NCBI RefSeq assembly: GCF_002735905.1
Contig: NZ_PEBD01000008.1
Location: 62,001-126,000 of the forward strand
Direction of reading: 5' to 3'
DNA length: 64,000 bases
DNA from: Williamsia muralis
GTDB taxonomy: Bacteria > Actinomycetota > Actinomycetes > Mycobacteriales > Mycobacteriaceae
Position 1 is the first letter of the stretch. Each line of letters opens with the position of its first letter. Both the position numbers and the translations under genes were made by a program. The notes beneath the pieces were generated by a model. The model was not told the DNA's origin. It searched no databases and saw only the letters and a list, made by a program, of their open reading frames with translations. Below are positions 53,013 to 62,376 of this stretch, one piece after another.

Positions 53013-55901
53013 GTGGTTGCGACAGCGGCGGCGCACGCTTTGTGGCGCTCAGGGGTGGGGTTGTCGCTGTGGTTCACCGACGCAGACGGCCAACCGTGCA
53101 CCGGCCACGTGCCCGACGGGTTACCGGAGCCGGTCGCCACAGCGGTGTCGGGACGGTCACTGCGGCGCACCATCACCGTTGCCGGCCCCGGGCCCACCCG
53201 TCGCGACGTCGCATCGCTGACGCTGGGCCCGGCGGCCTCGTGCGACCTGCTGCGGTCGGTCAACGATGACCCTGCCGTCGGTGGCGAATTACGTTATTAC
53301 CGTTTCCTTTTGGAATCCACCGAGCGTTTTGTCGGCGCCGGGGCCGTCGCTCCGGCGGTGAATCGGGTCGCCGGCGAGTGGGCAGTACGCTGGGCCCCGC
53401 TCACCACGGCGGGCTGGCGGGCCTGGCTCTCTACGGCCATCGCGTCCGCGCCACCGGTGATCTTGGAGAACGGCGATTCCACCGCCATCATGGACTTCTG
53501 CGGCGAGATGACCGACCATCTCTGCCGCATCCGCTGCTCCGACATCGCCCCCCATTCAGTGCGGTCGAGCCTGGTTCGAGCCCTGCTGCCGGACACCGAA
53601 TCACCGGAGATGTCGGCGGAACGGGCCGCGTCCGCCGCGGCTGCGTGGGCCACCTGGGCCGACGGCCTCCGGCAGGGCGAGTCGGCGCTGGTCCTCCGGC
53701 TGTGCGAGCCCGAAGAAGACGACAACGACGACTCCGACCTGGTGACCCGGTGGCGCCTTCAGGTGTGCCGGCGAACCATGGACCGCCCGGATCAACCCGT
53801 GGAGTTGCGCAGGCTGGATCCACACCAGATCGACGAGATCACCACCGAGGTCGCCGGAGCCGTCCGCGCTTTTCCCGACCTCAAGGCCGCCCACCACGAC
53901 CACCACTCCCTTGATTTCCTGCTCTCCACCGACACGGTGCTGGCTCTGCTCGACACCGGAGTCGCCGCGTTGGCTGACGCCGGGTTCGAGGTGCTGCTCC
54001 CCCGATCCATCGCCCATGTGAGGCCGACCCTGACGCTGCGAGGCAAGCCCGAGGGTGGACCGCGTTCTCGCGCTGTCATGGTGGGGCTCGGCGAAATCCG
54101 GGACTTTCAATGGCAATTGGCCTTGGGTGACGACATTCTCGACGCCTCCGAACTCGAGGCACTGGCACGCCAGAAAGGTGATCTGGTCAGGGTTCGCGGC
54201 AAATGGGTGCGTGCCGACAACGCGGCCTTGTCGAGGTCGGCTGCGTTCATCCAGACTCAGCGGGCACTGGCCGAGTCAGGTCAGCCGGCCGGCATGGGCG
54301 AGCTCTTCAACCTCGTCGCCGACGGAGACGACCGGCTGCCGCTACCGGTCGGGCGGGTGGAAGGTCTGTCATGGCTCGACGACATCAAGCGCGGTGGGCA
54401 ACTGGCCCCACCGCCGCTCGAGGCTCCCGCATCGCTGCACGCCGAACTCAGGCCCTACCAACACCGTGGGATGGAGTGGCTGAGGCATCTGAGTTCGCTC
54501 GGCATCGGCGCGGTGCTCGCCGACGACATGGGTCTGGGTAAGACCATCCAGGTGCTCGCTCTGATCTGCGGCGAAAAAGCACCAGATGATGCCGGTTCGC
54601 GCACAACGCTTTTGGTGTGCCCGATGTCGGTCGTCGGTAACTGGGAACGAGAGATCACCAAGTTCGCACCCCACCTCACGGTGCTGGTCCATCACGGGCC
54701 AGGCCGCCTCACCCAGGGGCACTTCGAACCGGCGGCGGCAAAGGTGGATGTTGTCATCACGACGTTTGCGATCGCGTCGCGCGACCGCGCGCTGCTGGGC
54801 GCGGTGAAGTGGGACCGCCTCGTGGTGGACGAAGCCCAGCACATCAAGAACGTGAACACCGCCCAGTCCAAAGCGGTGCGGGCGATGTCGGCCCGTCACC
54901 GTGTCGCCCTCACGGGCACCCCGGTGGAGAACCGGCTCGAGGATCTTCGTTCGGTCATCGACCTGGTCAATCCCGGACTGCTGGGCACCGCGTCGGTGTT
55001 CAAGAACCGCTACGCCGAACCCATTGAGCGCGAACGTGATCGGGATGCGGTACGCAGGCTGTCGGCGGTCACCTCGCCGTTCATCTTGCGGCGGGTCAAA
55101 ACCGATCCCAGTGTGATCTCCGATCTACCGGAGAAGACCGAGCTGACCGTTCGGGCGAACCTCACCGTCGAGCAGGCCGGGCTCTACCGCGCCGTCATCG
55201 ACGACCTGATGGATGCACTCGGAAAGGGCGAGAGCCGGCAGCCCGGCAGTGAGCGACGCCGAACAGTGTTCGCAGCGCTGACCCGGCTCAAACAGATCTG
55301 CAACCATCCCGCGCACTACCTCGGCGACGGCTCCCCCATCCTCCGCCGGAACGAACACCGCTCGGGCAAGGTCGAATTGCTGGCGGACATGCTCGAGAAC
55401 ATCGTCGCCGACGGCGAGCGGGCCCTGGTCTTCACCCAGTTCACCGCATTCGGCACGATGCTCGAACCATGGTTGTCGGACCGCCTGGGCCATTCCCTGT
55501 CGTTCCTGCACGGAGGCCTCAGTCGCTCGGCGCGGGACAAACTGGTCGCCGAGTTCGGCGAGGCGGACGGGCCACCTGTGATGATCGCGTCGCTCAAGGC
55601 CGGGGGCACCGGACTCAATCTCACGGCCGCCAATCATGTTGTGCACCTTGATCGCTGGTGGAATCCCGCAGTCGAGAACCAAGCCACCGACCGCGTGTAC
55701 CGGATCGGCCAGGAGCGCCGTGTGGAGGTGCGCAAGTTCGTCTGCGTCGGAACCCTGGAGGAGCGCATCGACCAGCTCATCTCCGACAAACGTGAGCTGT
55801 CGGAGCTGACCGTGGCCACCGGCGAGAACTGGCTCGCCGACACCGGCGACGATGAGCTCTACGAGCTGATGCGCCTGCACGACGAGGCGGTGAGCGAATG
55901 A
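53013..55901 (+). CDS. SNF2-family helicase/ATPase
   Basis: A 962-residue SF2 DNA translocase from GTG 53013. An actinobacterial N-terminal region of ~450 residues comes first. The ATPase has LADDMGLGKTIQVL (Walker A, near residue 505), DEAQHIKN (Walker B, near 607), SARHRVALTGTPVENRLEDL, then the helicase C half with FTQFTAFGTML, SLKAGGTGLNLTAANHV and ATDRVYRIGQ. It is co-translated with the SWIM-domain gene (ATGA overlap). The pair probably acts on nucleoprotein or stalled transcription complexes. Confidence 0.92.
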   Translation: MVATAAAHALWRSGVGLSLWFTDADGQPCTGHVPDGLPEPVATAVSGRSLRRTITVAGPGPTRRDVASLTLGPAASCDLLRSVNDDPAVGGELRYYRFLLESTERFVGAGAVAPAVNRVAGEWAVRWAPLTTAGWRAWLSTAIASAPPVILENGDSTAIMDFCGEMTDHLCRIRCSDIAPHSVRSSLVRALLPDTESPEMSAERAASAAAAWATWADGLRQGESALVLRLCEPEEDDNDDSDLVTRWRLQVCRRTMDRPDQPVELRRLDPHQIDEITTEVAGAVRAFPDLKAAHHDHHSLDFLLSTDTVLALLDTGVAALADAGFEVLLPRSIAHVRPTLTLRGKPEGGPRSRAVMVGLGEIRDFQWQLALGDDILDASELEALARQKGDLVRVRGKWVRADNAALSRSAAFIQTQRALAESGQPAGMGELFNLVADGDDRLPLPVGRVEGLSWLDDIKRGGQLAPPPLEAPASLHAELRPYQHRGMEWLRHLSSLGIGAVLADDMGLGKTIQVLALICGEKAPDDAGSRTTLLVCPMSVVGNWEREITKFAPHLTVLVHHGPGRLTQGHFEPAAAKVDVVITTFAIASRDRALLGAVKWDRLVVDEAQHIKNVNTAQSKAVRAMSARHRVALTGTPVENRLEDLRSVIDLVNPGLLGTASVFKNRYAEPIERERDRDAVRRLSAVTSPFILRRVKTDPSVISDLPEKTELTVRANLTVEQAGLYRAVIDDLMDALGKGESRQPGSERRRTVFAALTRLKQICNHPAHYLGDGSPILRRNEHRSGKVELLADMLENIVADGERALVFTQFTAFGTMLEPWLSDRLGHSLSFLHGGLSRSARDKLVAEFGEADGPPVMIASLKAGGTGLNLTAANHVVHLDRWWNPAVENQATDRVYRIGQERRVEVRKFVCVGTLEERIDQLISDKRELSELTVATGENWLADTGDDELYELMRLHDEAVSE

Positions 55902-56644
55902 GCCGCAAGAAGAAGGCGCCCGAACGCGGTTACGGCCTCACACCGTGGTCCAAAGCTTTTCTGCTGGCCGTCGAGCCGACTGCCGAACAGCGAAAGATCG
56001 TCAAGGCGCGCAGCTACTTTCGGGACCACAACGTCATCGACCTGGTGATGCGGTCGGGCCGGGTCAGCGCCCTGGTGCAGGGTAGCCAGCTCGACCCCTT
56101 CGAGGTCGAGATCAACACGCTCGCGGCCGATCCGGCGACTGTCGTCTCCATGCTGCGGCATGAAGGCAAGACGGACGATCTGGTCGCCCTGACGCGCGGC
56201 AGGCAACCGCAGTTGCTCGGTTCGCTGGTGATCCCGACCGAGGCGTCGGATCTGCGAATCGACTGCACGTGCCCCGACGACAGTGACCGCTGTATCCACG
56301 TGTTGTCGGTGTGTTTCGAGATAGCGGCGTCGATCGACAAGGAGCCCAGCACTCTGCTCACCGTGATGGGGGTTGAACTCGGCGTCCTGCTGGCCCACCT
56401 GCGGGACGCACCATCAGCCGATTCGGCTGAGCCTGACGGAGCCCCTGCACCACCGGCCGATATCGACTTCTACGGCGACGGGCGCCAGATGCCCGGACTG
56501 CCACATCCACCGCCGATCGACGTGTTGTCCGAATTGGACACCACTGCCCTCACGGCAGCTCTACGCCGATCGGGTTCGGCGGCGATGGATGTGGCGCAGG
56601 CAGTGGACGAGCTGGCTGACCTCTACGCCCGGATCATCCGCTGA
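55898..56644 (+). CDS. SWIM zinc-finger protein, helicase partner
   Basis: A 248-residue protein with the SWIM zinc motif CxCx(n)CxH in RIDCTCPDDSDRCIHVLSVCFEIA (about 125-145). The basic N-terminus (MSRKKKAPERGYG) and KARSYFRDHNVIDLVMRSG precede it. SWIM proteins encoded beside bacterial SNF2 enzymes are widespread and are thought to target the ATPase to DNA or protein. The start overlaps the helicase stop by four bases. Confidence 0.9.
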   Translation: MSRKKKAPERGYGLTPWSKAFLLAVEPTAEQRKIVKARSYFRDHNVIDLVMRSGRVSALVQGSQLDPFEVEINTLAADPATVVSMLRHEGKTDDLVALTRGRQPQLLGSLVIPTEASDLRIDCTCPDDSDRCIHVLSVCFEIAASIDKEPSTLLTVMGVELGVLLAHLRDAPSADSAEPDGAPAPPADIDFYGDGRQMPGLPHPPPIDVLSELDTTALTAALRRSGSAAMDVAQAVDELADLYARIIR

Positions 56645-56662
56645 GCGACTCTGTGGCGGAGC

Positions 56663-57520
56663 TCAGTTGAGAACCGACCGGATGACCTCGGAGACCGGGG
56701 TCGACTCCCGTCCGATGAGCGCCTGCAGGTCGCCACTTGCCGTGTCCAGCTCGCCGCGCGAGATCCCGGCGTCCGCATCGGCAAGCATGGCGGCGACCGG
56801 ATCCGGCAGGCCGGCCTGCCCCAGCGCGGCGGCGTAGTCGGCCTGCGGGAGGTCCTGGTACGTCACTTCTGCGCCGGAGATCTCACTGATGGCCTTGGCG
56901 AACTCGGCATAGGTGAGGCGTTCGCCACCACCGAGTTCGTAGATCTTGCCGCCCTGATCGTCGAGCGTCAGAGCTGCGGCTGCGGCGGCGGCGAAGTCGC
57001 CCCGGGTGGCAGCGGCGAGGCGTCCTTCGCCCGCGGCGCCGTAAAGCTTCCCGGACTCGACCGCCTGTGGGATGGCTGCCGCATAGTTCTCCCAGTACCA
57101 ACCGTTCCGCAGCAGCACGGTGGGAACCGACGACTCGGCAAGACGAGCCTCGGTGGCCTGGTGCTCGGGGGCGAGGGAGATGTTGCTCCGGTCGGCGTTC
57201 AGCAGACTCGTGTACGCGATCAGCTGGACACCGGATTGTTCGGCCGCATCGATGACGTTGATGTGCTGGGCAACCCGTCGGCCGACCTCCGAGCCCGACA
57301 CGAGGAGAAGTTTGTCCACTCCCGTCAGCGCCGCCCGTAGCGCCGCCGGGTCGTCGTAGTCGGCGGTTCGAACTTCGACGCCCTTGCCCTGCAGGGCCGT
57401 GGCTTTCGTGGCATCTCGCACTACTGCGACGATGTCGGTTGGTGGCACACCTCGATCGAGAAGGCTGTCGATGACAAGTGTTCCCAGTTGGCCGGTGGCA
57501 CCGGTGACCGCTGTTGGCAT
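56663..57520 (-). CDS. NmrA/QorB-type NAD(P)H oxidoreductase
   Basis: A 285-residue atypical SDR from ATG 57520 (GGAGG seven bases upstream). AVTGATGQLGTLVIDSLL is the nucleotide-binding start, and QLIAYTSLLNADRS and LRNGWYWENYAAAIP are the blocks of NAD(P)H:quinone oxidoreductase 2 (QorB). The divergent HxlR gene and the palindrome between them match the redox-responsive QorR arrangement of corynebacteria. Confidence 0.87.
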   Translation of the reverse strand: MPTAVTGATGQLGTLVIDSLLDRGVPPTDIVAVVRDATKATALQGKGVEVRTADYDDPAALRAALTGVDKLLLVSGSEVGRRVAQHINVIDAAEQSGVQLIAYTSLLNADRSNISLAPEHQATEARLAESSVPTVLLRNGWYWENYAAAIPQAVESGKLYGAAGEGRLAAATRGDFAAAAAAALTLDDQGGKIYELGGGERLTYAEFAKAISEISGAEVTYQDLPQADYAAALGQAGLPDPVAAMLADADAGISRGELDTASGDLQALIGRESTPVSEVIRSVLN

Positions 57521-57568
57521 TTCAAATCCTCCGTCTCAAGCGCCGTTCTCGGCGCTACCGTTTCAGTA

Positions 57569-57591
57569 TGCGCTTACTTTTAGTAAGCGCA
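57569..57591. promoter_or_regulatory. HxlR operator between regulator and reductase
   Basis: TGCGCTTACT, three T, then AGTAAGCGCA: a perfect 10-base inverted repeat. It is 49 bases upstream of the reductase start and 47 upstream of the regulator start, so it can control both. Confidence 0.75.
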
Positions 57592-57637
57592 AGCTAACGA
57601 GTAACCATCCTGGTCACAGCTGGGTTATCGTGGAGCA

Positions 57638-58015
57638 ATGGCCGACCAGGTGGACAACTCTCTCGAAGCAGACGTCTTCGCGCGTGACTGTTCATCCCGC
57701 GAGACACTCCAGGACGTCACCGGTCGCTGGGGGCTACTCGTTCTTGCGGCACTCGCTGAGGGCAGTTATCGATTCAACGCACTCCGCCGACGAGTCGACG
57801 GAGTCAGCGAACGGATGCTCTCGCAGACACTGCAAAATCTCGAGCGCGACGGCATGCTCACCCGCACGGTGCTCGAGGCAATCCCGCCCAAAGTCGAATA
57901 CGAGCTGACGCCGCTGGGCCGGGAGATCGCCGAACGGCTGCACGGCCTGATCGAACTGGTGCAGTCGAACATGGACGTGGTCTACGCCGCCCGCGCCGCC
58001 TACGACAACCAGTGA
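57638..58015 (+). CDS. HxlR-family redox-type regulator (QorR-like)
   Basis: A 125-residue winged-helix protein. LQDVTGRWGLLVLAALAEGSYRFNALRRRVDGVSERMLSQTLQNLERDGML is the classic HxlR domain. The sole cysteine, Cys18 (FARDCSSRETL), stands where the redox-sensing cysteine of C. glutamicum QorR lies. It is divergent from the NmrA/QorB-type gene with a perfect palindrome between. Oxidation of Cys18 would release the repressor; this is inferred from the family. Confidence 0.88.
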   Translation: MADQVDNSLEADVFARDCSSRETLQDVTGRWGLLVLAALAEGSYRFNALRRRVDGVSERMLSQTLQNLERDGMLTRTVLEAIPPKVEYELTPLGREIAERLHGLIELVQSNMDVVYAARAAYDNQ

Positions 58016-58127
58016 CCGTCCCACGCGTCGGGAACTCCTGCGAGATTCACCGATCCCGACTCCCCGCCTGAGCTGCCGGTTATCCTCGAAGCGTAGCTAA
58101 CCAGTTGCGATGGGCAGTGGGAGCAGA

Positions 58128-59078
58128 ATGCAACGAGCGAAGATCGCCGGGGTGATCGCTGCTCTCGTGTTGACCCTGGGGACAGTGTTCGGGACCGGTC
58201 CGGTGGCGGCGAAGGATCCATTGCCCGTCGACTACAACTTCTTCGCCGGTATCCCCAGCGAACTCACTCGGCCCGGAGGCTCCTTGCCCGGGTCCAACGA
58301 CTGGAATTGCAAGCCGACTCCCGAGCATCCGAGGCCCGTCGTTCTCGTGCACGGCACGGGCGGGGGTGCCCAGACCAACTGGGGCACGTACGCGCCGTTG
58401 CTGGCGAACAACGGCTACTGCGTCTTCGCCTTGACCTATGGCGCCATCCCGTGGGCGCCGTGGCCGATCAGCGCACTCGGCGGCTTCGCATCCATCGACA
58501 AGAGTGCCGCCGAATTGGCCGCCTTTGTCGACAGGGTGCGCGCATCGACCGGCGCGGCCAAGGTCGACATCGTGGGGCATTCGCAGGGCACGTTGATGCC
58601 CACCTACTGGATCAAGTTCCTGGGTGGAGCCGACAAGGTCGACAAGTACATTTCCCTTGCGCCGTTGTGGAACGGCACCAACGTCGCCGCGGCCGGTGAG
58701 ATCGCGGCCTACGCCAAAGCGCTCGGGATCGATCAGATCCAGCAGCAGACCATCGGGGCCATCTGCGCGGCGTGCCTGCAGATGACCAAAGGCTCGGACA
58801 TGCTCAAGAAGCTGCAGCGCGATGGCCTCTATGACCCCGACATCACCTACACCAACATCATGACCCGCTTCGACGAACTCGTCGTTCCGTACACGAGCGG
58901 GGAGCTGCGCGCTGAGAACGCCACGAACATCGTTGTGCAAGACGGATGTTCACAGGACTACTCCGAGCACACCGGCATCGCGGGATCTCGCCGTGCGGCG
59001 CAGTTCGTCCTGAACGCGCTTGACCCGGCACACCCTCAAGCAGTGGGATGCGAGTTCGTCCCACCCTTCACCGGCTGA
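58128..59078 (+). CDS. Secreted lipase (alpha/beta hydrolase)
   Basis: A 316-residue secreted lipase from ATG 58128 (GGAG four bases upstream); ATG 58110 is an alternative. A signal peptide covers about 1-29 (AALVLTLGTVFGTGPVAAK). The oxyanion block is PVVLVHGTGGG and the nucleophile lies in DIVGHSQGTLMP. The Asp is probably in TRFDELVVPY and the His in the YSEHTGIAGS segment. Three cysteines (NGYC, ICAAC) may form disulfides. It resembles extracellular triacylglycerol lipases of actinobacteria. Confidence 0.88.
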   Translation: MQRAKIAGVIAALVLTLGTVFGTGPVAAKDPLPVDYNFFAGIPSELTRPGGSLPGSNDWNCKPTPEHPRPVVLVHGTGGGAQTNWGTYAPLLANNGYCVFALTYGAIPWAPWPISALGGFASIDKSAAELAAFVDRVRASTGAAKVDIVGHSQGTLMPTYWIKFLGGADKVDKYISLAPLWNGTNVAAAGEIAAYAKALGIDQIQQQTIGAICAACLQMTKGSDMLKKLQRDGLYDPDITYTNIMTRFDELVVPYTSGELRAENATNIVVQDGCSQDYSEHTGIAGSRRAAQFVLNALDPAHPQAVGCEFVPPFTG

Positions 59079-59292
59079 GTATCCGCCATTGGTCGGGTAG
59101 GAGTTCATCGGCATTTGACGGGCGGGATGTCGCGTTGGACCAGCCGAACGCGATCGCGGCCGACCACACCAGGGAAGAAGTAGTACCCCTGAGGTGACAG
59201 CTACCATCCGCTGCTTCCCGCGATTAGTTCTGTGTTCCGGCACGGTCTCACTTCACAAGACCGACAAACCGCCACAACCCCAGGAGCGCAAA

Positions 59293-59724
59293 ATGACCGC
59301 CATCGCCGACAACCCAGCCACCTCCACCCAGACCCCGTCCCCCATCAGCCGGAGGTCTCAGATCGCCGGCCGCGTGGTGACCGGACTCGTCAGCATCTTG
59401 CTGCTCGTCGACGCGATCTCACACCTGGCATTGCCAGAAGAGGTGACGAAGGCGTCGTACGAGCTCGGCTTCACCGACGGCGACATCATTGCCATGGGCG
59501 TGGTGATGCTGGGATGCCTTGCGTTGTACCTGTACCCCCGGACCGCGATCCTCGGTGCGGTACTTCTGACCGGATACTTCGGCGGCGCGACCACATCACA
59601 CATGATCGATGAAAAGTCGCTCAGCGCAGGCATTTTCCTGCCGGTTGCCGTCGGCGTCGCAGTGTGGGCCGGCCTGTGGCTACGCAGCGCTACGGTTCGC
59701 TCGATCATGCCGTTGGTGCGCTGA
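59293..59724 (+). CDS. DoxX-like membrane protein
   Basis: A 143-residue protein from ATG 59293 (AGGAG upstream), with four hydrophobic segments: VTGLVSILLLVDAISHL, GVVMLGCLALYLYP, ILGAVLLTGYFGGATTSH and FLPVAVGVAVWAGLWL. This is the DoxX-like four-helix pattern, with the histidine pair in TTSHM and DAISHL. Proposed roles in the family include detoxification and cell-envelope redox. The role here is unknown. Confidence 0.8.
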   Translation: MTAIADNPATSTQTPSPISRRSQIAGRVVTGLVSILLLVDAISHLALPEEVTKASYELGFTDGDIIAMGVVMLGCLALYLYPRTAILGAVLLTGYFGGATTSHMIDEKSLSAGIFLPVAVGVAVWAGLWLRSATVRSIMPLVR

Positions 59725-59785
59725 CCACAACCGATGTCACCCGACACTTGGACCCGGTGAGATCACCTCACCGGGTCCACTGGGC

Positions 59786-60913
59786 TCACCGGACAACCGG
59801 CGGACCCACATATCGGGCGCTCGGGCGAATGATCTTGCGGTCCTCGGCCTGCTCGAGAATGTTGGCGCACCACCCCACCATTCGACTCACCGCGAAGGTG
59901 GGGGTGAACATCTGTCGGGGCACGCCGCAACTGTCCATGACGACTCCCGCATAGAACTCGACGTTCGCGTAGAGAGGACGATCCGGATAGGCCTCGCCCA
60001 ACACCGCCACCACATCCTTCTCCACATCGATGGCGAACTCGGCCAGCGGCCCGCCGAGTCGGGACGCGATGTCGCGCAACAGGTCCGACCTCGGATCATT
60101 GGTGCGGTAGACCGCGTGACCGAAACCCATGATGCGGCTACGCCCCGCCAGCTGGGCTTTGGCCCAGGCGGTCGCATCGCCGGTCTCGGCGATCTCGTCG
60201 AGCGCATCGAGTGCCCGATCCGGCGCGCCGCCGTGCAGGGGTCCGGAGAATGCGCCGAGTGCCCCACACACCGCACTGAAGACATCGGCGCCGGTCGACG
60301 CAATCACCCGGGCGGTGAACGTCGACGCGTTGAATCCGTGGTCGACGGTGGCGATCAGGTACTGCTCGATCGCTCGTGCGCGCTCTGGCTCCGGTTCCTT
60401 GCCGGTCAAACCGTACAACCAGTTCTCTGCGGTCGAGAGGTCGTCGCGCGGTGGCAGCGGATCCTCACCTGCTCGAATCCTGTGCAAGGCGGCAAGGATG
60501 GTCGGCGTCATCGCCGTGGCGGCCAGCGAGTCGGCAATCCTCTGATCTGAACCGGCATCCCACAGCGGGACAACCGATGTGGTCGCTGCGGCCGCCGACA
60601 ACACGGTACGTAGTCGCGCGAGCATCTGCCGCTCGTTGCCGGCCAGGGCAATCGTGCGTAGGAGCGACGACAGTTCCTCGGGAATTGCGCGGAGGGCCCG
60701 CGTCGTGGCGACAAACGTGTCCAGCTCGTCGCTGTCCGGAAGACGACCGTAGACGAACAAGAACCACACTTCTTCGAACGTCTTCGTCCTGGCCAGGTCA
60801 ATGGCCGAGTACTGGCGATACTGATAGAAACCCTCGTCACCACGTACATCACCAATCGCGGTATCCGCGACCACGACGTTGCTCAACCCCGGCGGGGCGA
60901 CCATCACCGACAT
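59786..60913 (-). CDS. citA: Citrate synthase, CitA type
   Basis: A 375-residue citrate synthase from ATG 60913 (GGAG upstream). The catalytic histidines are in SGPLHGGAPD and GFGHAVYRTNDPRSDLL. The acid is a glutamate in YANVEFYAG, as in mycobacterial CitA (citrate synthase 2). VGWCANILEQAEDRKIIRPSARYVGP ends the protein. The family condenses oxaloacetate with acetyl-CoA, and methylcitrate synthase activity with propionyl-CoA is possible. It is divergent from the HTH-containing homologue. Confidence 0.9.
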   Translation of the reverse strand: MSVMVAPPGLSNVVVADTAIGDVRGDEGFYQYRQYSAIDLARTKTFEEVWFLFVYGRLPDSDELDTFVATTRALRAIPEELSSLLRTIALAGNERQMLARLRTVLSAAAATTSVVPLWDAGSDQRIADSLAATAMTPTILAALHRIRAGEDPLPPRDDLSTAENWLYGLTGKEPEPERARAIEQYLIATVDHGFNASTFTARVIASTGADVFSAVCGALGAFSGPLHGGAPDRALDALDEIAETGDATAWAKAQLAGRSRIMGFGHAVYRTNDPRSDLLRDIASRLGGPLAEFAIDVEKDVVAVLGEAYPDRPLYANVEFYAGVVMDSCGVPRQMFTPTFAVSRMVGWCANILEQAEDRKIIRPSARYVGPPVVR

Positions 60914-61012
60914 GTGAATCTCCGATCCTAAGTGTGGTTGTCTGGCAATCACATTCGACCGACCGCTGCTATGTGTCAATGTTGATCGAATCAATGTGAA
61001 GGGACCTCGACG
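60914..61012. promoter_or_regulatory. Divergent citrate synthase promoter with direct repeats
   Basis: TCAATGT occurs at 60976-60982 and again at 60991-60997 (15-base period), with TTGATCGAA between. TCACATT at 60949-60955 is the inverted form of AATGTGA at 60993-60999. This is a plausible binding region for the HTH-citrate synthase protein. Confidence 0.4.
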
Positions 61013-62272
61013 ATGGCAGTTCGACCAACCGACCACGTGGCCCATCACCGTCGGCGGCGACCCACACCGCTGCGACACGATGGACGCGACTACCTCACCA
61101 CCACGCAAGTCGCCCGGGTGCTCGGCGTCAAGACGCAAACCGTGTACGCCTACGTGAGTCGGGGGCTGTTGACCAGCGCTGCCGTCGACGGGGTCCGGGG
61201 CAGCGTGTTCGCCGTCGACGAGGTGGACGCACTGACCCGGCGTTCCGCCGGCCGACCTCCGGCCGGCGTCGTCGAACGTATTCGAACTCAGATCACACTG
61301 CTCGACGACGATCACCTCTACTACCGTGGCCAGGATGCCGCCGCGCTCTCCACCTTGGTGGACTTCGAGGCGGTTTGCGCGTTGCTGTGGCAGAGCGAGC
61401 CCGTTTGGGGTCGAAACATGCTTCCCCGCAGTGTGATCAAGCAGTTGAGGGCGCTCAGCAACCCCGCCGGTCGCCGTGTCGACATGATCAGAATGGCCAT
61501 CGACGTACTCGGATCCCGCGACAACCTCCGCCACCAACTCACCCACGATGTGGTGACCCGCAAGGGCGCCGGCATCCTCGACACGGTGGTCGATTGTCTA
61601 CCTGTCCCCTCGGGTCAGGACGCAATCGGGCCATCACTCGCGGCGAGGCTGTGGCCGCGGCTCACCTCGATCCCGGCCAATCGCGGCCGTGTCCGCTTGC
61701 TGAACGCCGCGCTGGTCTTGCTGGCCGACCACGACCTCACCGCGAGCACGGTCGCGGCCAGGGTGGCCGCGAGCGCGCGCGGCAGCATCTATTCCGTGGT
61801 CACCGCGGGGCTCGGTGCGCTCGACGGGCCGTTGCACGGAGGTGCCGCCACCAGGGCGTCACGATTCCTGGCCGATGCTCTGGACAATCCTTCGGGTGCA
61901 TTGGCGCTGTGGTCAGGGCCAGAACAGGCCACACCCGGCTTCGGCCACGTGGTGTACCGGGACCACGATCCGCGCGCCGAGGCCCTGTTCGAGTTGATGG
62001 CCACCACCACCGGCGGCAACCGTAAGGTCATCCGAACCATCGAAGAGTTGCGGGGTTTGGCCGGCCAGACCGATGCCGCGTTCCTCAATTCGGATATGGC
62101 ACTGGCCGCGATCGCGGTCCGCTTCGACATGTCACCCGACGCGGCCGAGACGATCTTCGCGATAGCGCGAATCGCAGGATGGGTTGCCCACGCCATCGAG
62201 GAGTACGAGGAGCCAAGACTGCGGTTCCGGCCGCAGGGTGTCTACGTCGGGGTGCGACCACCTGCCCAATGA
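61013..62272 (+). CDS. Citrate synthase-like protein with N-terminal DNA-binding domain
   Basis: A 419-residue fusion. Residues ~27-75 form a MerR/excisionase-like helix-turn-helix (YLTTTQVARVLGVKTQTVYAYVSRGLL). The remainder is a citrate synthase fold with GPLHGGAATRAS, GFGHVVYRDHDPRAE and an aspartate in NSDMALAAIA. The catalytic histidines are kept, so binding of oxaloacetate or acyl-CoA, and perhaps catalysis, is likely. It is divergent from citA. A regulator that senses TCA or propionyl-CoA intermediates through its citrate synthase fold is the simplest reading. Confidence 0.87.
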   Translation: MAVRPTDHVAHHRRRRPTPLRHDGRDYLTTTQVARVLGVKTQTVYAYVSRGLLTSAAVDGVRGSVFAVDEVDALTRRSAGRPPAGVVERIRTQITLLDDDHLYYRGQDAAALSTLVDFEAVCALLWQSEPVWGRNMLPRSVIKQLRALSNPAGRRVDMIRMAIDVLGSRDNLRHQLTHDVVTRKGAGILDTVVDCLPVPSGQDAIGPSLAARLWPRLTSIPANRGRVRLLNAALVLLADHDLTASTVAARVAASARGSIYSVVTAGLGALDGPLHGGAATRASRFLADALDNPSGALALWSGPEQATPGFGHVVYRDHDPRAEALFELMATTTGGNRKVIRTIEELRGLAGQTDAAFLNSDMALAAIAVRFDMSPDAAETIFAIARIAGWVAHAIEEYEEPRLRFRPQGVYVGVRPPAQ

Positions 62273-62376
62273 GCAGAATGCGCGCCGTCGTCGCCGTCGC
62301 ACCGCTTTGATCGCCGCGCACCGGTTCAAACCCGTGCGCGGTGCACAAGACGGTGCGTGGGCAATCTCCGCCGGAG

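Noticed and set aside
59786-60913. Glutamate instead of aspartate in the citrate synthase NVxFY segment
   Set aside because: CitA-type citrate synthases of mycobacteria also have glutamate at this position, so it is not a defect.
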